The notes under the pieces are model-generated. The model was not told the DNA's origin. It worked only from the letters and a program-made list of their open reading frames with translations, and ran no database searches. From Tomocerus qinae (lineage: Eukaryota > Arthropoda > Collembola > Entomobryomorpha > Tomoceridae), in assembly GCA_020055645.1 (NCBI GenBank), contig CM034546.1, forward strand, positions 71,424,001 through 71,488,000: 64,000 nt of DNA. Reading direction: 5' to 3'. The translations under genes and the position numbers were made by a program. Shown piece after piece: positions 36,268 to 46,536 of this stretch (position 1 is the first letter of the stretch; each line of letters starts with the position of its first letter).

Positions 36268-38039
36268 TTAAGGTGCCTGAGGAACCACATCCTCATAATT
36301 TGGTGGTGGCATTGATTCTGGGGCACGAACTGGTATCCCTGTTCTTGTGTTGACAGAATGCTGATAAGAAAAAAATTAGTACATCAATTACTGGTTTACT
36401 ACATGCATTTTAAATTGATAGTATATTAGCGATAAAATATGGCTCTGATTTTGTAATGCCACTATGCGGAAAGTCATTATACCATCAGCATTCCTTTGCA
36501 TTATAGTAAATAGTAAATGACATATATTAGTATTGTAGACATATATTACCTACTATTGCGTATTAAAAAACTGAAAAACGCTGTATAATTTATACTAGCT
36601 GAATTTATATAAAATATAGGCTTTCAACACTTGTAATGTTAAGTAAGATATTTGGCTTTTAGAAATTTTTAGGTACAAATACGGATCTTAATTATACAGA
36701 TGCTGTGATGCTGCTCTAAATAGGTTTAAATGTATAATCAAGGCTCATGTAATGATGTTGGTTCATTAAGGGCTTTTAAAGCAAAAAAATGGTACATAAT
36801 ATAAGCTTACCACAGTTGCAACTTGAACAGTATGGGCGACGACAAAAGTGGTACCCTCCAATCTATTCTGCAACATTCTCCGTCTTCTGTATCTCACTAC
36901 GATAATAACCAAAAAGCACACGGCTGCAGCTATAACTGGGCCCACAATATACCAAATGTAGGAACCTAAAGATAACAATTGACAATAATTTCACTGTAGT
37001 TATTCAATATGGGTTTTAATTACTACGGTAAACTAGAAGAGATGTGTTTAAGGTTATTTTTAAATTCGTTTATATATCCGAAATTCCTGTAATTCATTTG
37101 CTGATAAAACATCAAGCAATAGGTGACAGGTATGTCATATCAAAATATATAGTAACACAATATAGTAAATATAATCTTACTGGAGCCGTAGTCGTAGTCG
37201 TAATCAGATTTGCAATACAACGCATCACAATAGGCTTTATCTTCATCATTATAAGTGTCTGGACAATTTCGACGGTTGTTACATATAAGGAATAAAGAAT
37301 CGTATATGCATTGGCGCTGCCTTATTTCGCTATCAGGATCTTTACAATGATCAGGCACCGACAAGCAATCGAAAGAAAACTCTTTTGGGCATTTCTCATT
37401 TGTTTCTGCAAATTGTATTTTTAAAATCCACAAATTGATTATTTGGGTGCATATATTTGAAATATTTATCCAAAAATGTCAGAATCTATTTATAAAAATT
37501 ACCGAGGAAAGAAGTAACTGTAATAAATAATCGCGTATTTACACCCCAGTCTCCAGTATCATTTACTACCACAAAAAATGCATCCGCATCTTTTAAGGAA
37601 GCGGTACTCAGTGTTTGATTACAAGTCCATTTTGTTGTATAATTAACGGAACCAGAAGTCTTAATAATTTTCGCTGTTGGTGCGGGTCCTGCATCTCTGC
37701 ATCGAAATTCGTCCAATGCCAAATATAACTTCAAATCGTATTTTAATCCCGTTTTCAATTTGTAACTGTACTTAGTCCATCTTTTTGCAGGGTAAAGTTC
37801 AGCGTTACTATAAGACGAATAACCTTCTCCCATTTCTTCGGGGTACCAAGACTCAATTTGTCTGGCGTCATTCTGAAAATCTTTAAAGCAATAAATTATT
37901 TTTCACTTTTCAATATAATTAAAAATAAAAGTTGTATAATATATTCACCTAAATTTTTAGGAGCGTTTTGTGAATCACTGAATGAAATACTAAACAAGGA
38001 GAATAAGAAAAATAATTCGTAAATATAGTATAACTTCAT
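36268..38039 (-). CDS. Tandem membrane protein A: ectodomain-LDLa-TM with PPNYEDVV tail
   Basis: Five exons on the minus strand: 37949-38039, 37503-37880, 37181-37405, 36811-36965 and 36268-36360. All phases agree, giving 313 residues. Exon 1 is a signal peptide. Exon 2 holds a beta-rich ectodomain of about 110 residues (WTKYSYKLKTGLKYDLKLYL, then DEFRCRD) that I cannot name; CUB-like is possible. Exon 3 is an LDLa-like module with eight cysteines (CPKEFSFDC to NDEDKAYC). Exon 4 is the TM helix (WYIVGPVIAAAVCFLVIIVV) with an RYRRRRM stop-transfer. Exon 5 is a cytoplasmic tail with PPNYEDVV, a PPxY/NPxY-type signal for WW-domain or endocytic partners. Two paralogues follow at higher coordinates in the same orientation. 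Of the three copies, only this one keeps the full tail. Confidence 0.8.
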
Positions 38040-38525
38040 TTTGAATTTGTTGCGACAAATATGGAAATGACAAATGCATTTATCGTACCAAAATTATTTC
38101 ATCACTGCTGCAACATTTTAAGTAAGTGTATGAGTGTATGAGTCGTTCCCTGACCACTTGTGTAATCAGTTCTTGTCCAATTATGTTAAACATTTGAGAA
38201 CAATGATTATTTTATCAATATATTTTGTAATAGCTTTCAGAAGAAAAATCGGCATTTTTTTCTTCTTTTATCATTGTGTTAAATCATTCTTTTTAAATGA
38301 GTGTTATATTTCATTCTATTTGTCGTCGAACGATGACGTTGCCATTTGCAATCGGAAAGATAACGTACCGTATGAAAGATTCAGAAATTGTGTGCATCAA
38401 AGTTGTTAGATGTACAGATATAATTATCCCGTCGCAGCGCAATCACCTTAGATAAAAATTGACAGTTAAGCATAAATTAATGCAAAGTTATACATATGCG
38501 GTGAGCCGTAGATAGGAATTGGTAT

Positions 38526-38763
38526 GAGGGAACAAAAAAGGACCTTTTTTAAATATTTTTGCCTTTTTTATTAAAAAGGTGGAAGTTAGTTTTTTTAAAG
38601 CAGTCCGTTTTTGCCTTTTTATCTTTTTTGATGTATCAGCGTGCCCCATTTACTTCTATTGTACATGTAAATAAGGTAAATGGGTATAAAGGAATGCATT
38701 TTTTTTAAAAATTCGTAGTACTTTTTTTACTTTTTTGTAAAAAAAAGTGCCTTTTGTTCCCTG
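38526..38763. mobile_element. hAT-type MITE upstream of paralogue A, TSD ATTGGTAT
   Basis: The ends are GAGGGAACAAAAAAGGAC and GTGCCTTTTGTTCCCTG, flanked by ATTGGTAT at 38518-38525 and 38764-38771. The 8-bp duplication and CAGGG-type end (first base changed to G here) indicate hAT. The same insertion is present at the matching position upstream of paralogue B (42411), so it predates that duplication. Confidence 0.85.
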
Positions 38764-39043
38764 ATTGGTATTTGACGATCGATAGAGATAACAATGTTAA
38801 TAGTGAATTAATCAAATTCATATCTATTTATTTATTACAGTAGTTGTAGATACGACAATAGTAGAAAGGTGGCAAGATTAAGACAAGCATCATCAATCTG
38901 AGCCTGAGCTGCACGGTATTCAACTACGTAAAAATTGATTTATTTGCATGGAAAGTCAATTACTTCGATCTTCATACTTTCATATATATGGGGCCTATAC
39001 AGCATAATATAAACTCATGAAATAACTGCTTGTACTAGTTCAT

Positions 39044-40242
39044 AAGATATATTTAAATGCCCTTGTCGAGGATTAGCCCATAGGACATATGTCAATTTTC
39101 ATTACATATATTAACATTACAAGTAATGGGTAATATTCATCCACAAGCCGAATAACTGACAACGTCAGAAGAAATATTATATGCTTACACTATATAACCA
39201 TACATAAAACTTTTTACTAAACGAGTGAACGAAGGCTACAGCCCTCTCCCTATGCCACACACACGACTCTCCAGGACATTCGCACAACTGGAATTGAAAT
39301 AACATTCCGCACTTACAGATTGTGACTGTGACAATTACCCAAACACCGTAGATGTTGACAACATTTAGATTAGTCCAAGTTAATTTTAACAACTCCATGA
39401 TCTTAGCCACTGACCAAATTTCAACTCAATGATAATGCCCCCCGCCACGGTATAGGTACATAAAACATATTTAGTATTATTTACTATTTTTCATGCAACA
39501 GCACGACTAAAATGTTAGATTATACCATTAATTTTTTACTATAACATACACCATACCCGTGTTAGACCATTACAGTATAGACAGTGGAATCTAAAATATA
39601 TTCACAGACGTTACCCAAAGTATTCTTATACTTGGGAGTTTTGCAGCCGGCAAATCATATACTTGCTTAAAAGTGAGCCAAAACTCGTTGCGTGTGAGTG
39701 TGTCTTCTCTTTTCCGTGTGCCCCTGTACCTTTTCACTCATCAACTGACCGGACGTGTGTTTGTAGAAGAGAAAGGTAAGATACGACGCTGTGTTGTGAG
39801 ATAGGTCAGACAAGTTGCTAGTAAGAAAAGTCTTCCACCGTCCATTCGTTCGTCTCCAGGTATTTTACCTCACTGCAATCATACTATTTCCGTAATTAGT
39901 TAGCCCATTGAGAACAGAATGTAGCCAGCCGCTGCAACTTATCTCCCCTCTGCATTCCAGAATCGCCGACACAACCCCCTACGTAAATCCACGGCCATAA
40001 TTTCCAGAACCTATCTTCTTGTCATGCGGTTTTCCAGAAAAATACACATTTCACAAAATTCGCCATCATTACACACTCCTCACTAATATGTTCGAAAAGT
40101 TCGAAGCACAAGGGACACAGATCTAAAAAGTTTCTCTCTATTACCACTTTTCTTACAAAAATCTCCACCGATACACGGACACCGCCACACATACAACCTC
40201 ACACTTCAAGTACCAACTGCCAACCTGCTTGTACTAGTTAAA
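39044..40242. mobile_element. ~1.2-kb insertion flanked by 15-bp direct repeats
   Basis: CTGCTTGTACTAGTT occurs at 39029-39043 and again at 40228-40242. The corresponding interval between paralogues B and C has it once (near 42908-42930), directly joined to the same downstream sequence, so it is an empty site. The insert has no obvious poly(A). It carries a 77-codon minus-strand frame (39177-39410; IVTVTICKCGMLFQFQLCEC) of doubtful status. Splice-like sequences occur near 39770-39860. A duplication of this length suggests target-primed insertion. Confidence 0.7.
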
Positions 40243-40287
40243 TTGAATAAAAATGTTGTGTCAAGGGTCATGAAAAACCACAACGTC

Positions 40288-42097
40288 TTAAGTTGGTGGT
40301 GCCATTGACACTGGTTCACGAACTGGTATCCCTGTTCTTGTGTTGACAGGATTCTGATCGGAAATAATTAGTACATCAATTACTGGTTTACGACATGCAT
40401 TTTAAATTGATAGTATATTAGCGATAAAATATTGCTTTGATTTCTGGTTTCATAAAGGCACTATGCGGAAAGTTATTACCATCATCATTCATTTGCATTA
40501 TGGTAAATGACATATTAGTATTGTAGACATATATTACCTACTATTGGGTATTAAAACTTACAGAAACTGAAACTTAACGCAACTTAAACTGAAAAATAAC
40601 TGAAACTGAAAATAACGGAAAAACGCTGAATACTTTATACTAGCTACTAGCTGAATTGTTAGGCTTTCAAGACTTGCAATTTTTAATGTTAATTAAGATA
40701 TTTGGTTCTTAGAAATTTTTAGGTACAAATACGTATCTTAATTATAATACAGTTGCAGCTCTAAATATTATGCTTAATAAATGTATAATCAATTAAGACT
40801 CATATTGATGTTGGTTCATTAAGGGCTTTTAAAGCAAAAAAATGGTACATACCACAGTTGCAACTTGAACGGTACGGGCGACGACAAAAGTAGTACCCTC
40901 CAACTTATTCTGCAACATTCTTCGTCTTCTGTATCTCACAGCGATAATAACCAAAAAGCACACGGCTCCAGCTATAGCTGGTCCCACAATATACCAAATG
41001 TATGAACCTAAAGATAACGATTGACAATTATTTCACTATAGTTATTCTTATTCAATGTGGGTTTTAATTACTACGGTAAACTAGAAGAGATGTGTTTAAG
41101 GTTATTTTTAAATTCGTTTATATATCCGAAATTCCTGTAATTCATTTGCTGATAAAACATCAAGCAATAGGTGACAGGTATGTCATATCAAAATATATAG
41201 TAACACAATATAGTAAATATAATCTTACTGGAGCCGTAGTCGTAGTCGTAATCAGATTTGCAATACAACGCATCACAATAGGCTTTATCTTCATCATTAT
41301 AAGTGTCTGGACAATTTCGACGGTTGTTACATATAAGGAATAAAGAATCGTATATACATTGGCGTTGCCTTATTTCGCTATCAGGATCTTTACAATGATC
41401 AGGCACCGTCGAGCAATCGAAAGAAAAATCGTCTGGACATTTCTTATTTGTTTCTACAAATGGAATTTTTTAAATTCAAAATTTAAATTCTTTGAATATA
41501 TATTTTGAAATATTTATTAAAAAATGTCAGAATCTATTTATAAAAATTACCATAGTAAGAAGTAACTGTAATAAATAATCGTGTATTTACAGTCCAGTCT
41601 CCAGTTTCATTTATTAACACAAAAAATGCATCCGCGTCTTTTAAGAAAGCGGTACTCAGTGTCTCATTGCATATCCATGTATGTGAATTGTTACGGGAAT
41701 CAGAAGTGGATATAATATTCACAGTTGGTGGAATTCCAACATCTCTGCATCGAAATTCGTCCAATGCCAAATATAACTTCAAATCGTATTTTAATCCCGT
41801 TTTCAATTTGTAACTGTACTTCGTCCATCCTATTTCAGGGTAAAGTTCAGCCACATTGTTAGAAGACGAATACCGCCCTTCTCCCATAAATTCGTTTAGC
41901 CATAAGTTCCTTTGTCTGATACCGTTCTGCAAATGCAAATCTTTAAAGCAACAAATTATTTTTGCACTTTACAATATAATTAAAAATAAAAGTTGTAAAA
42001 TATATTTACCTAAATTTTTAGGAGCGCTTTGTGAATAACTGAATGAAATACTAAACAAGGAGAATAGGAAAAATACGTAAATATAGTTTAACTTCAT
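40288..42097 (-). CDS. Tandem membrane protein B: ectodomain-LDLa-TM, shortened tail
   Basis: Five minus-strand exons: 42010-42097, 41551-41940, 41229-41453, 40853-41007 and 40288-40353. Phases agree, giving 307 residues. Domain order is as in copy A: signal peptide, beta-rich ectodomain, eight-cysteine LDLa-like exon, TM exon. The last exon ends SMAPPT-stop, because the codons encoding Asn-Tyr in copy A read Thr-stop here with no indel. The PPNYEDVV tail motif is therefore lost, although the DNA beyond still resembles it. The LDLa exon and the following intron are almost identical to copy A, while exon 2 is closer to copy C. The ectodomain is N-glycosylated by prediction (NNS, NET sequons). 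Function unknown. Confidence 0.78.
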
Positions 42098-42410
42098 TTT
42101 GAATTTGTTGCGACAAATATGGAAATTATAAATGCATTTACCAAACCAAAATTATTTCATCACTGCTGATTTTAAGTAAGTGTATGAGTATATGAGTCAT
42201 TCCCTGTCCACTCGTGTAATTAGTTCTTGTCGGAAAGATAACGTAACGTATGAAAGATTCAGAAATTGTGTGGATCAAAGTTGCTGATGTACAGATATTA
42301 GATACAATTATCCCGTCGCAATCCCCTTAGATAAAAATTGACAGAGAGAAGCATAAATCAATGCAAAGTAATACATATGCGGTGAGCCGTGCGTACGTAA
42401 AAATTGGTAT

Positions 42411-42650
42411 CAGGGAACAAAAAAGGACCTTTTTAAAATCTTTTTTGCCTTTTTTATAAAAAAGGTAGGAGTAAGTTTTTTAAAAAACAGTCCGTTTTTT
42501 CCTTTTTTACCTTTTTTGATGTATCAGCCTGCCCCATTTACTTCTTTTTTACGTTTAAATAAGGTAAAAAAGGTATAAAGGAATGCTTTTTTTAAATGGT
42601 AGTACTTTTTTACTTTTTTTGTAAAAAAGGAATGCCTTTTTTGTTCCCTG
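42411..42650. mobile_element. hAT-type MITE upstream of paralogue B
   Basis: Starts CAGGGAACAAAAAAGGAC and ends TTTTTTGTTCCCTG. It is flanked by ATTGGTAT on the left (42403-42410) and ATTGTAT on the right, the same target as upstream of paralogue A with one base lost. The arms are poly-T/poly-A rich and could fold back. Confidence 0.82.
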
Positions 42651-42979
42651 ATTGTATTTGACGATCGGTAGAGATAACAATGTAATAAAATAGTGAATTA
42701 ATCAAATTCATATCTATTTATTTATTACAGTTGTAGATACGACAATAGTAGAAAGGTGACAAGATTAAGCAAAGCATCATTATTAACAATCTCAGCCTGA
42801 GCTGCACGGTTTTCAATTGTGTAAAAATTGATTTATTTGCGTGGAAAGTTAATTACATCGATCTTCATATTTTCATATAAAGGGCCTATGCAGCATAATA
42901 TCGACTCATGAAATAACTGCTTGTACTAGTTATATTGAATAAAAATGTTGTCTCAAGGTTCATGAAAAACCACATCGTC

Positions 42980-45336
42980 TTAAGTTGGTGGTGCCATTGA
43001 CACTGGGTCACGAACTGGTATCCCTGTTCTTGTGTTGACAGGATTCTGAATATTCGGATCAGAAAAATTAGTACATCAATTACTTGTTTACTACATGCAT
43101 TTTAATTTAATAGTATATTATCGATATAATATACTGTTCTGATTTTATAATGCCACCATGCGGAAAGTCATTAGCACCAACTACCAACATTCGTTTGTAT
43201 TACAGTAAAATATGACATAGTAGTCTTGTAGAACTATTATTGGGTAAAATTGAAAAACGCTGTACTATAGCTGAATTGAGGCTTTCAAGTCTTGTCATTA
43301 TTTGTAGTTTTAAGATACTTTGTTTTTAGACGTTTTCATGTACAAATACGGATCTTAATTATGCAGATGTTGTTTTAAATATATCCTTAGATACAAGTAC
43401 GTATACAGAACTGAGTTTCAGAGGGGGCTAATATTTCAAATACATATTTTAAATAGTTATATTGGCCCGCAGTGCGAAAATTTTTGGCATTTTTTGACGA
43501 AAATGAGTCAAAAATGGCAAATAATTGCGGAGCACAAAGTGTTTTGCTATTTTGAGAAATTATATTTCGGGGAGTAGGGGCTTCAGCCCGTAAAGCGCCA
43601 CCTCAATACGTCCTTGCTTAAATATATAATCAAGGCACATGTAATGATTCTATTTTATTAAGGGCTTTTAAAGCAAAAAATGGTACATACTATTATGAGG
43701 TTACCACAGGCACAGATGCCACTGGAACCGTATGGGCGACGACAAAAGTAGTACCCTCCAACCTATTCTGCAACATTCTCCGTCTTCTGTATCTCAGTAC
43801 GACAATAGCCAAAAAGGCCCCGGCTATAGCTATTATAGCTGGTCCCACAATATACCAAATGTAAGAACCTGTAGATAGCATTATAATAATGTTAACACCG
43901 TAGTAATTCAATATAAATATTAATTGTCACTGTAAACAAGAAGAGTTGTACATTTAATCTTATTTTTGAATTCATTTATATATTCGAAATTCCAATACTA
44001 ATTAATTTGCACATAAAACATCAAGCGTTGCGTGATAGGTATGTCCTATCAAAGATATAGTAACACAATATAATAATTATAATCTTACTGGGACCGTAGT
44101 CGAATTTGTAGTGATGATCAGATTTGCAATACCTAGCATCACAGTAGGCTTTATCTTCATCATTATAACTGTCTGGGCAATTTCGATGTTTGTCACATAT
44201 AAGTCTTAAAGAATCGGGTTGAAGTAAGGCAGTGGTTGCACATTTTAAAAATCACCCCATGAAAAACAGGGCATTCCAACGGCCTAATACACTGTCGCTT
44301 TGTAATTTGCACGCGCATTTTTACACACTTTGCAATTTCTATAGCTCAACTGCAAAACCTCTGGAGGTTAAACCTAAAAGGTTTGCAAACCGATGCAAAG
44401 TGCAAATTAGTATTCAAATTGAATTGCGACTGAAAATTTATCCCATTGTGCCCAGTTCCTGGACAAAAATATTGCTGAACGCATTGTGCAAAATAATGGT
44501 GTAGTAGGCCCCAGGACCCGCTTTCGAGGGCCTAACCTAATTAAAAAAACTATTGATAGGTAATTATGCAACCACTGCCTTACTCCGAAAATGAATTGTA
44601 TATGCATTGACGTGGCCTTAATTCGCTATCAGGGTCTTTACAATGATCAGGCACTGACAAGCAATCGAAAGAAAACTCTTCTGGGCATTTCTCATTTGTT
44701 TCTGCAAATTGAATTTTTTTAAATTCAAAATTTAAATTCTTTGAGTATATGTTTTGAAATATTTATCGAAAAGTGTCAGAATCTATTTATAAAAATTACC
44801 ATAGTAAGAAGTAACTGTAATAAATAATCGCGTATCTACAGTCCAGTCTCCAGTTTCATTTATTAACACAAAAAATGCGTCCGCATCTTTTAAGGAAGCG
44901 ATACTCTGCGTCTCATTGCATATCCATGTATGTGTATAGTTACGGGAATTAGAAGTCGATGTAATATTCACAGTTGGTGGAGTTCCGGCATCTCTGCATC
45001 GAAATTCGTCCAATGCCAAATATAATTTCAATTTGTATTTTAATCCCATTTTCAATTTGTAACTGTACTTCGTCCATCCTCTTTCAGGATAAAGCTCGAC
45101 ATTGTAATAAGACAAAGGCCCTTCTCCTAAATCTTCGTTTCGCCAGAAGGAACTTCTGATTTTATTCTGCAAATCTTTGGAGTAACGAATTATTTTCGTA
45201 CTTGTCAATATCTTTTGGAATAAATGTTGTGTAAATTATTATATCAACCTGCATTTCCAAGAACGTATGAAGAACGTAGAAAGAATGAAATCCTAATCAG
45301 GGAGAAGAGGAAAGCCAATCCATATTTTAACTTCAT
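42980..45336 (-). CDS. Tandem membrane protein C: LDLa exon split by a MITE-derived intron
   Basis: Minus-strand exons as modelled: 45249-45336, 44800-45174, 44584-44701, 44089-44204, 43705-43868 and 42980-43045. This gives 308 residues with all phases agreeing. Copies A and B have a single LDLa exon. Here a 362-bp transposon-like block interrupts it. Reading straight through gives GAG-TAA at the element edge. If it is spliced from GTAAGG (44583-44578) to the AG at 44206-44205, the frame is restored, one residue is gained and all eight cysteines remain (QCIYNSFSELIC). The TM exon (IIAIAGAFLAIVVLRYRRRR) and a short SMAPPT-stop tail stay open, which suggests the gene is still maintained. It could instead be a recent pseudogene; RNA would decide. 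Confidence 0.68.
43394..43616. mobile_element. hAT-type MITE in the last intron of paralogue C
   Basis: Left end CAAGTACGTATACAG and right end CAATACGTCCTTG, with near-identical 8-bp flanks CTTAGATA (43386-43393) and CTTAAATA (43617-43624). Internal AAAATGAGTCAAAAATGGC matches the style of the element at 8607. Same family as the 8607 and 8888 elements. Confidence 0.72.
44223..44584. mobile_element. MITE inserted in the LDLa exon of paralogue C; supplies a splice donor
   Basis: Perfect 18-bp terminal inverted repeats AGTAAGGCAGTGGTTGCA at 44223-44240 and, complemented, at 44567-44584. The end can also be read as a TA-flanked AGGCAGTGG element (Tc1/mariner-like). No longer target duplication is clear. 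Because both ends read A-GTAAGG inward, the element offers a good 5' splice donor in either orientation. It contains CCTAACCTAATTAAAAA, also seen in the 24613 element. No coding capacity. Confidence 0.85.
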
Positions 45337-45740
45337 TTTGAATTTATTTGGACAAATGTATAGAAAGTGGCAACAACGTTTAGCATACCGCACTAATTAA
45401 TTTACAACTAACGCAACTTCCAAAGTGAGAGTCGTCTGACGTGAAAATCTGTTTTTTGTTATTGTTATCATATATGGCAGTTGAGAATTTGAGAATGGTC
45501 ATGACTTAGTATAGCACCACAACAGTAACACTATAAACTATACAATTAAATTGTATACAGTGGAGTTGTATACTACAAATGGATATTTTGTATTCTACTC
45601 TTAGGATGGATGATTAACACGAAGTAAAATATATTTTAGTAATACAAATGCGAACCAATAATAGTGGGACAAAAGACAAAGCCATTAGCAATCGTACTTG
45701 GAGAATTATACTAGTAGATCTATATTCACTATCAATATAC
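45337..45740. other. Intergenic upstream of paralogue C
   Basis: Presumed promoter region of paralogue C. It lacks the hAT MITE found upstream of paralogues A and B. Nothing else was seen. Confidence 0.4.
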
Positions 45741-46051
45741 AGGATATACCCAAGATAATTACCATAGTGATTATTATTGGGACTGGCGTCAGGCAGCCTG
45801 ATAGTCAAAGCAAAACAATTAAAACTCAATTATTTTCTTACTTCATTTCCATGGACATCAGTAGGGGCTATCCCTATCTCTGTCCTATCAGTCCCTATCT
45901 CACCCTTGGTTTACTTGTATTCATTTTGGTACAAAATTGTCGAATTTTGTAATAAAATGAAAAAAAATGGATTTCAATTGTTTTGCTTTGACTATCAGGC
46001 TACCTGACGCCAGTCCCAATAATAATCACTAAGGTCTTGGGATATACCCAT
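45741..46051. mobile_element. Foldback MITE with ~75-bp arms
   Basis: The left arm GGATATACCCAAGA leads to GTGATTATTATTGGGACTGG and GATAGTCAAAGCAAAACAAT. The right arm is its reverse complement, with a single mismatch in the CAGGCAGCCTGA / CAGGTAGCCTGA part. No matching target duplication was identified. Confidence 0.82.
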
Positions 46052-46328
46052 TTGCATATTCAAGTTGCAACTACTCATCTACGGGATATCCGTTTCCACA
46101 TACATATCGTCATAATACTCACATACTAAATATTTTATATAAGTTATCCGTGATCCAATTATAATAACATGTGTAGATCTGGCTGAATAAATTTCTCAGT
46201 TTATTTATATATTGAACATAGGAACCCAAACGATGGTTCCATGTTGTAAGTATGATTGTGTGTGATGAAAGGAGAATGTATATTGTATATATTTACATTG
46301 GCAATATGATAACTTGATGTGGCATCAC

Positions 46329-46536
46329 TCACAGTAATTTGATCCCCTTGGTTACTCCCCACATACAGTAATGCAATACCCAAAATAGCAAAAATTTTGC
46401 TGTTGCTATTGACTGTTTTGAATGCTGTATTTAACAGCCACCCAAATTCCCATACAAAATAGGAACTTATGGTTGCAAATTTTTTGTTACTTTGGGTATT
46501 GCATTACTGTATGTGAAGGGGATCAAATTACTGTGA
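46329..46536. mobile_element. Foldback MITE (TCACAGTAATTTGATCCCC ends)
   Basis: TCACAGTAATTTGATCCCC at the left and its complement at the right, continued by CAGTAATGCAATACCCAAA against TTTGGGTATTGCATTACTG. Flanks CATCAC and CATCGC are similar but not identical. A diverged relative of the left end is at about 15128. Confidence 0.82.

Noticed and set aside
37044-37295. 83-codon + strand frame, repeated identically at 41092-41343
   Set aside because: Lies antisense to the LDLa exon and intron of paralogues A and B; the identity reflects DNA similarity, not a gene.
39177-39410. 77-codon minus-strand Cys-containing frame inside the 1.2-kb insertion
   Set aside because: No family, uncertain start and embedded in a probable mobile insertion; mentioned only in that entry.
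44223-44584. A clear target-site duplication around the intron-forming MITE
   Set aside because: Only a TA dinucleotide symmetry is visible; longer flanks do not match, so no superfamily was assigned.
42980-45336. Calling paralogue C a plain pseudogene
   Set aside because: Every other exon is open and in phase, and the insert can be spliced with a good donor to restore the frame and all cysteines; a pseudogene remains the alternative.
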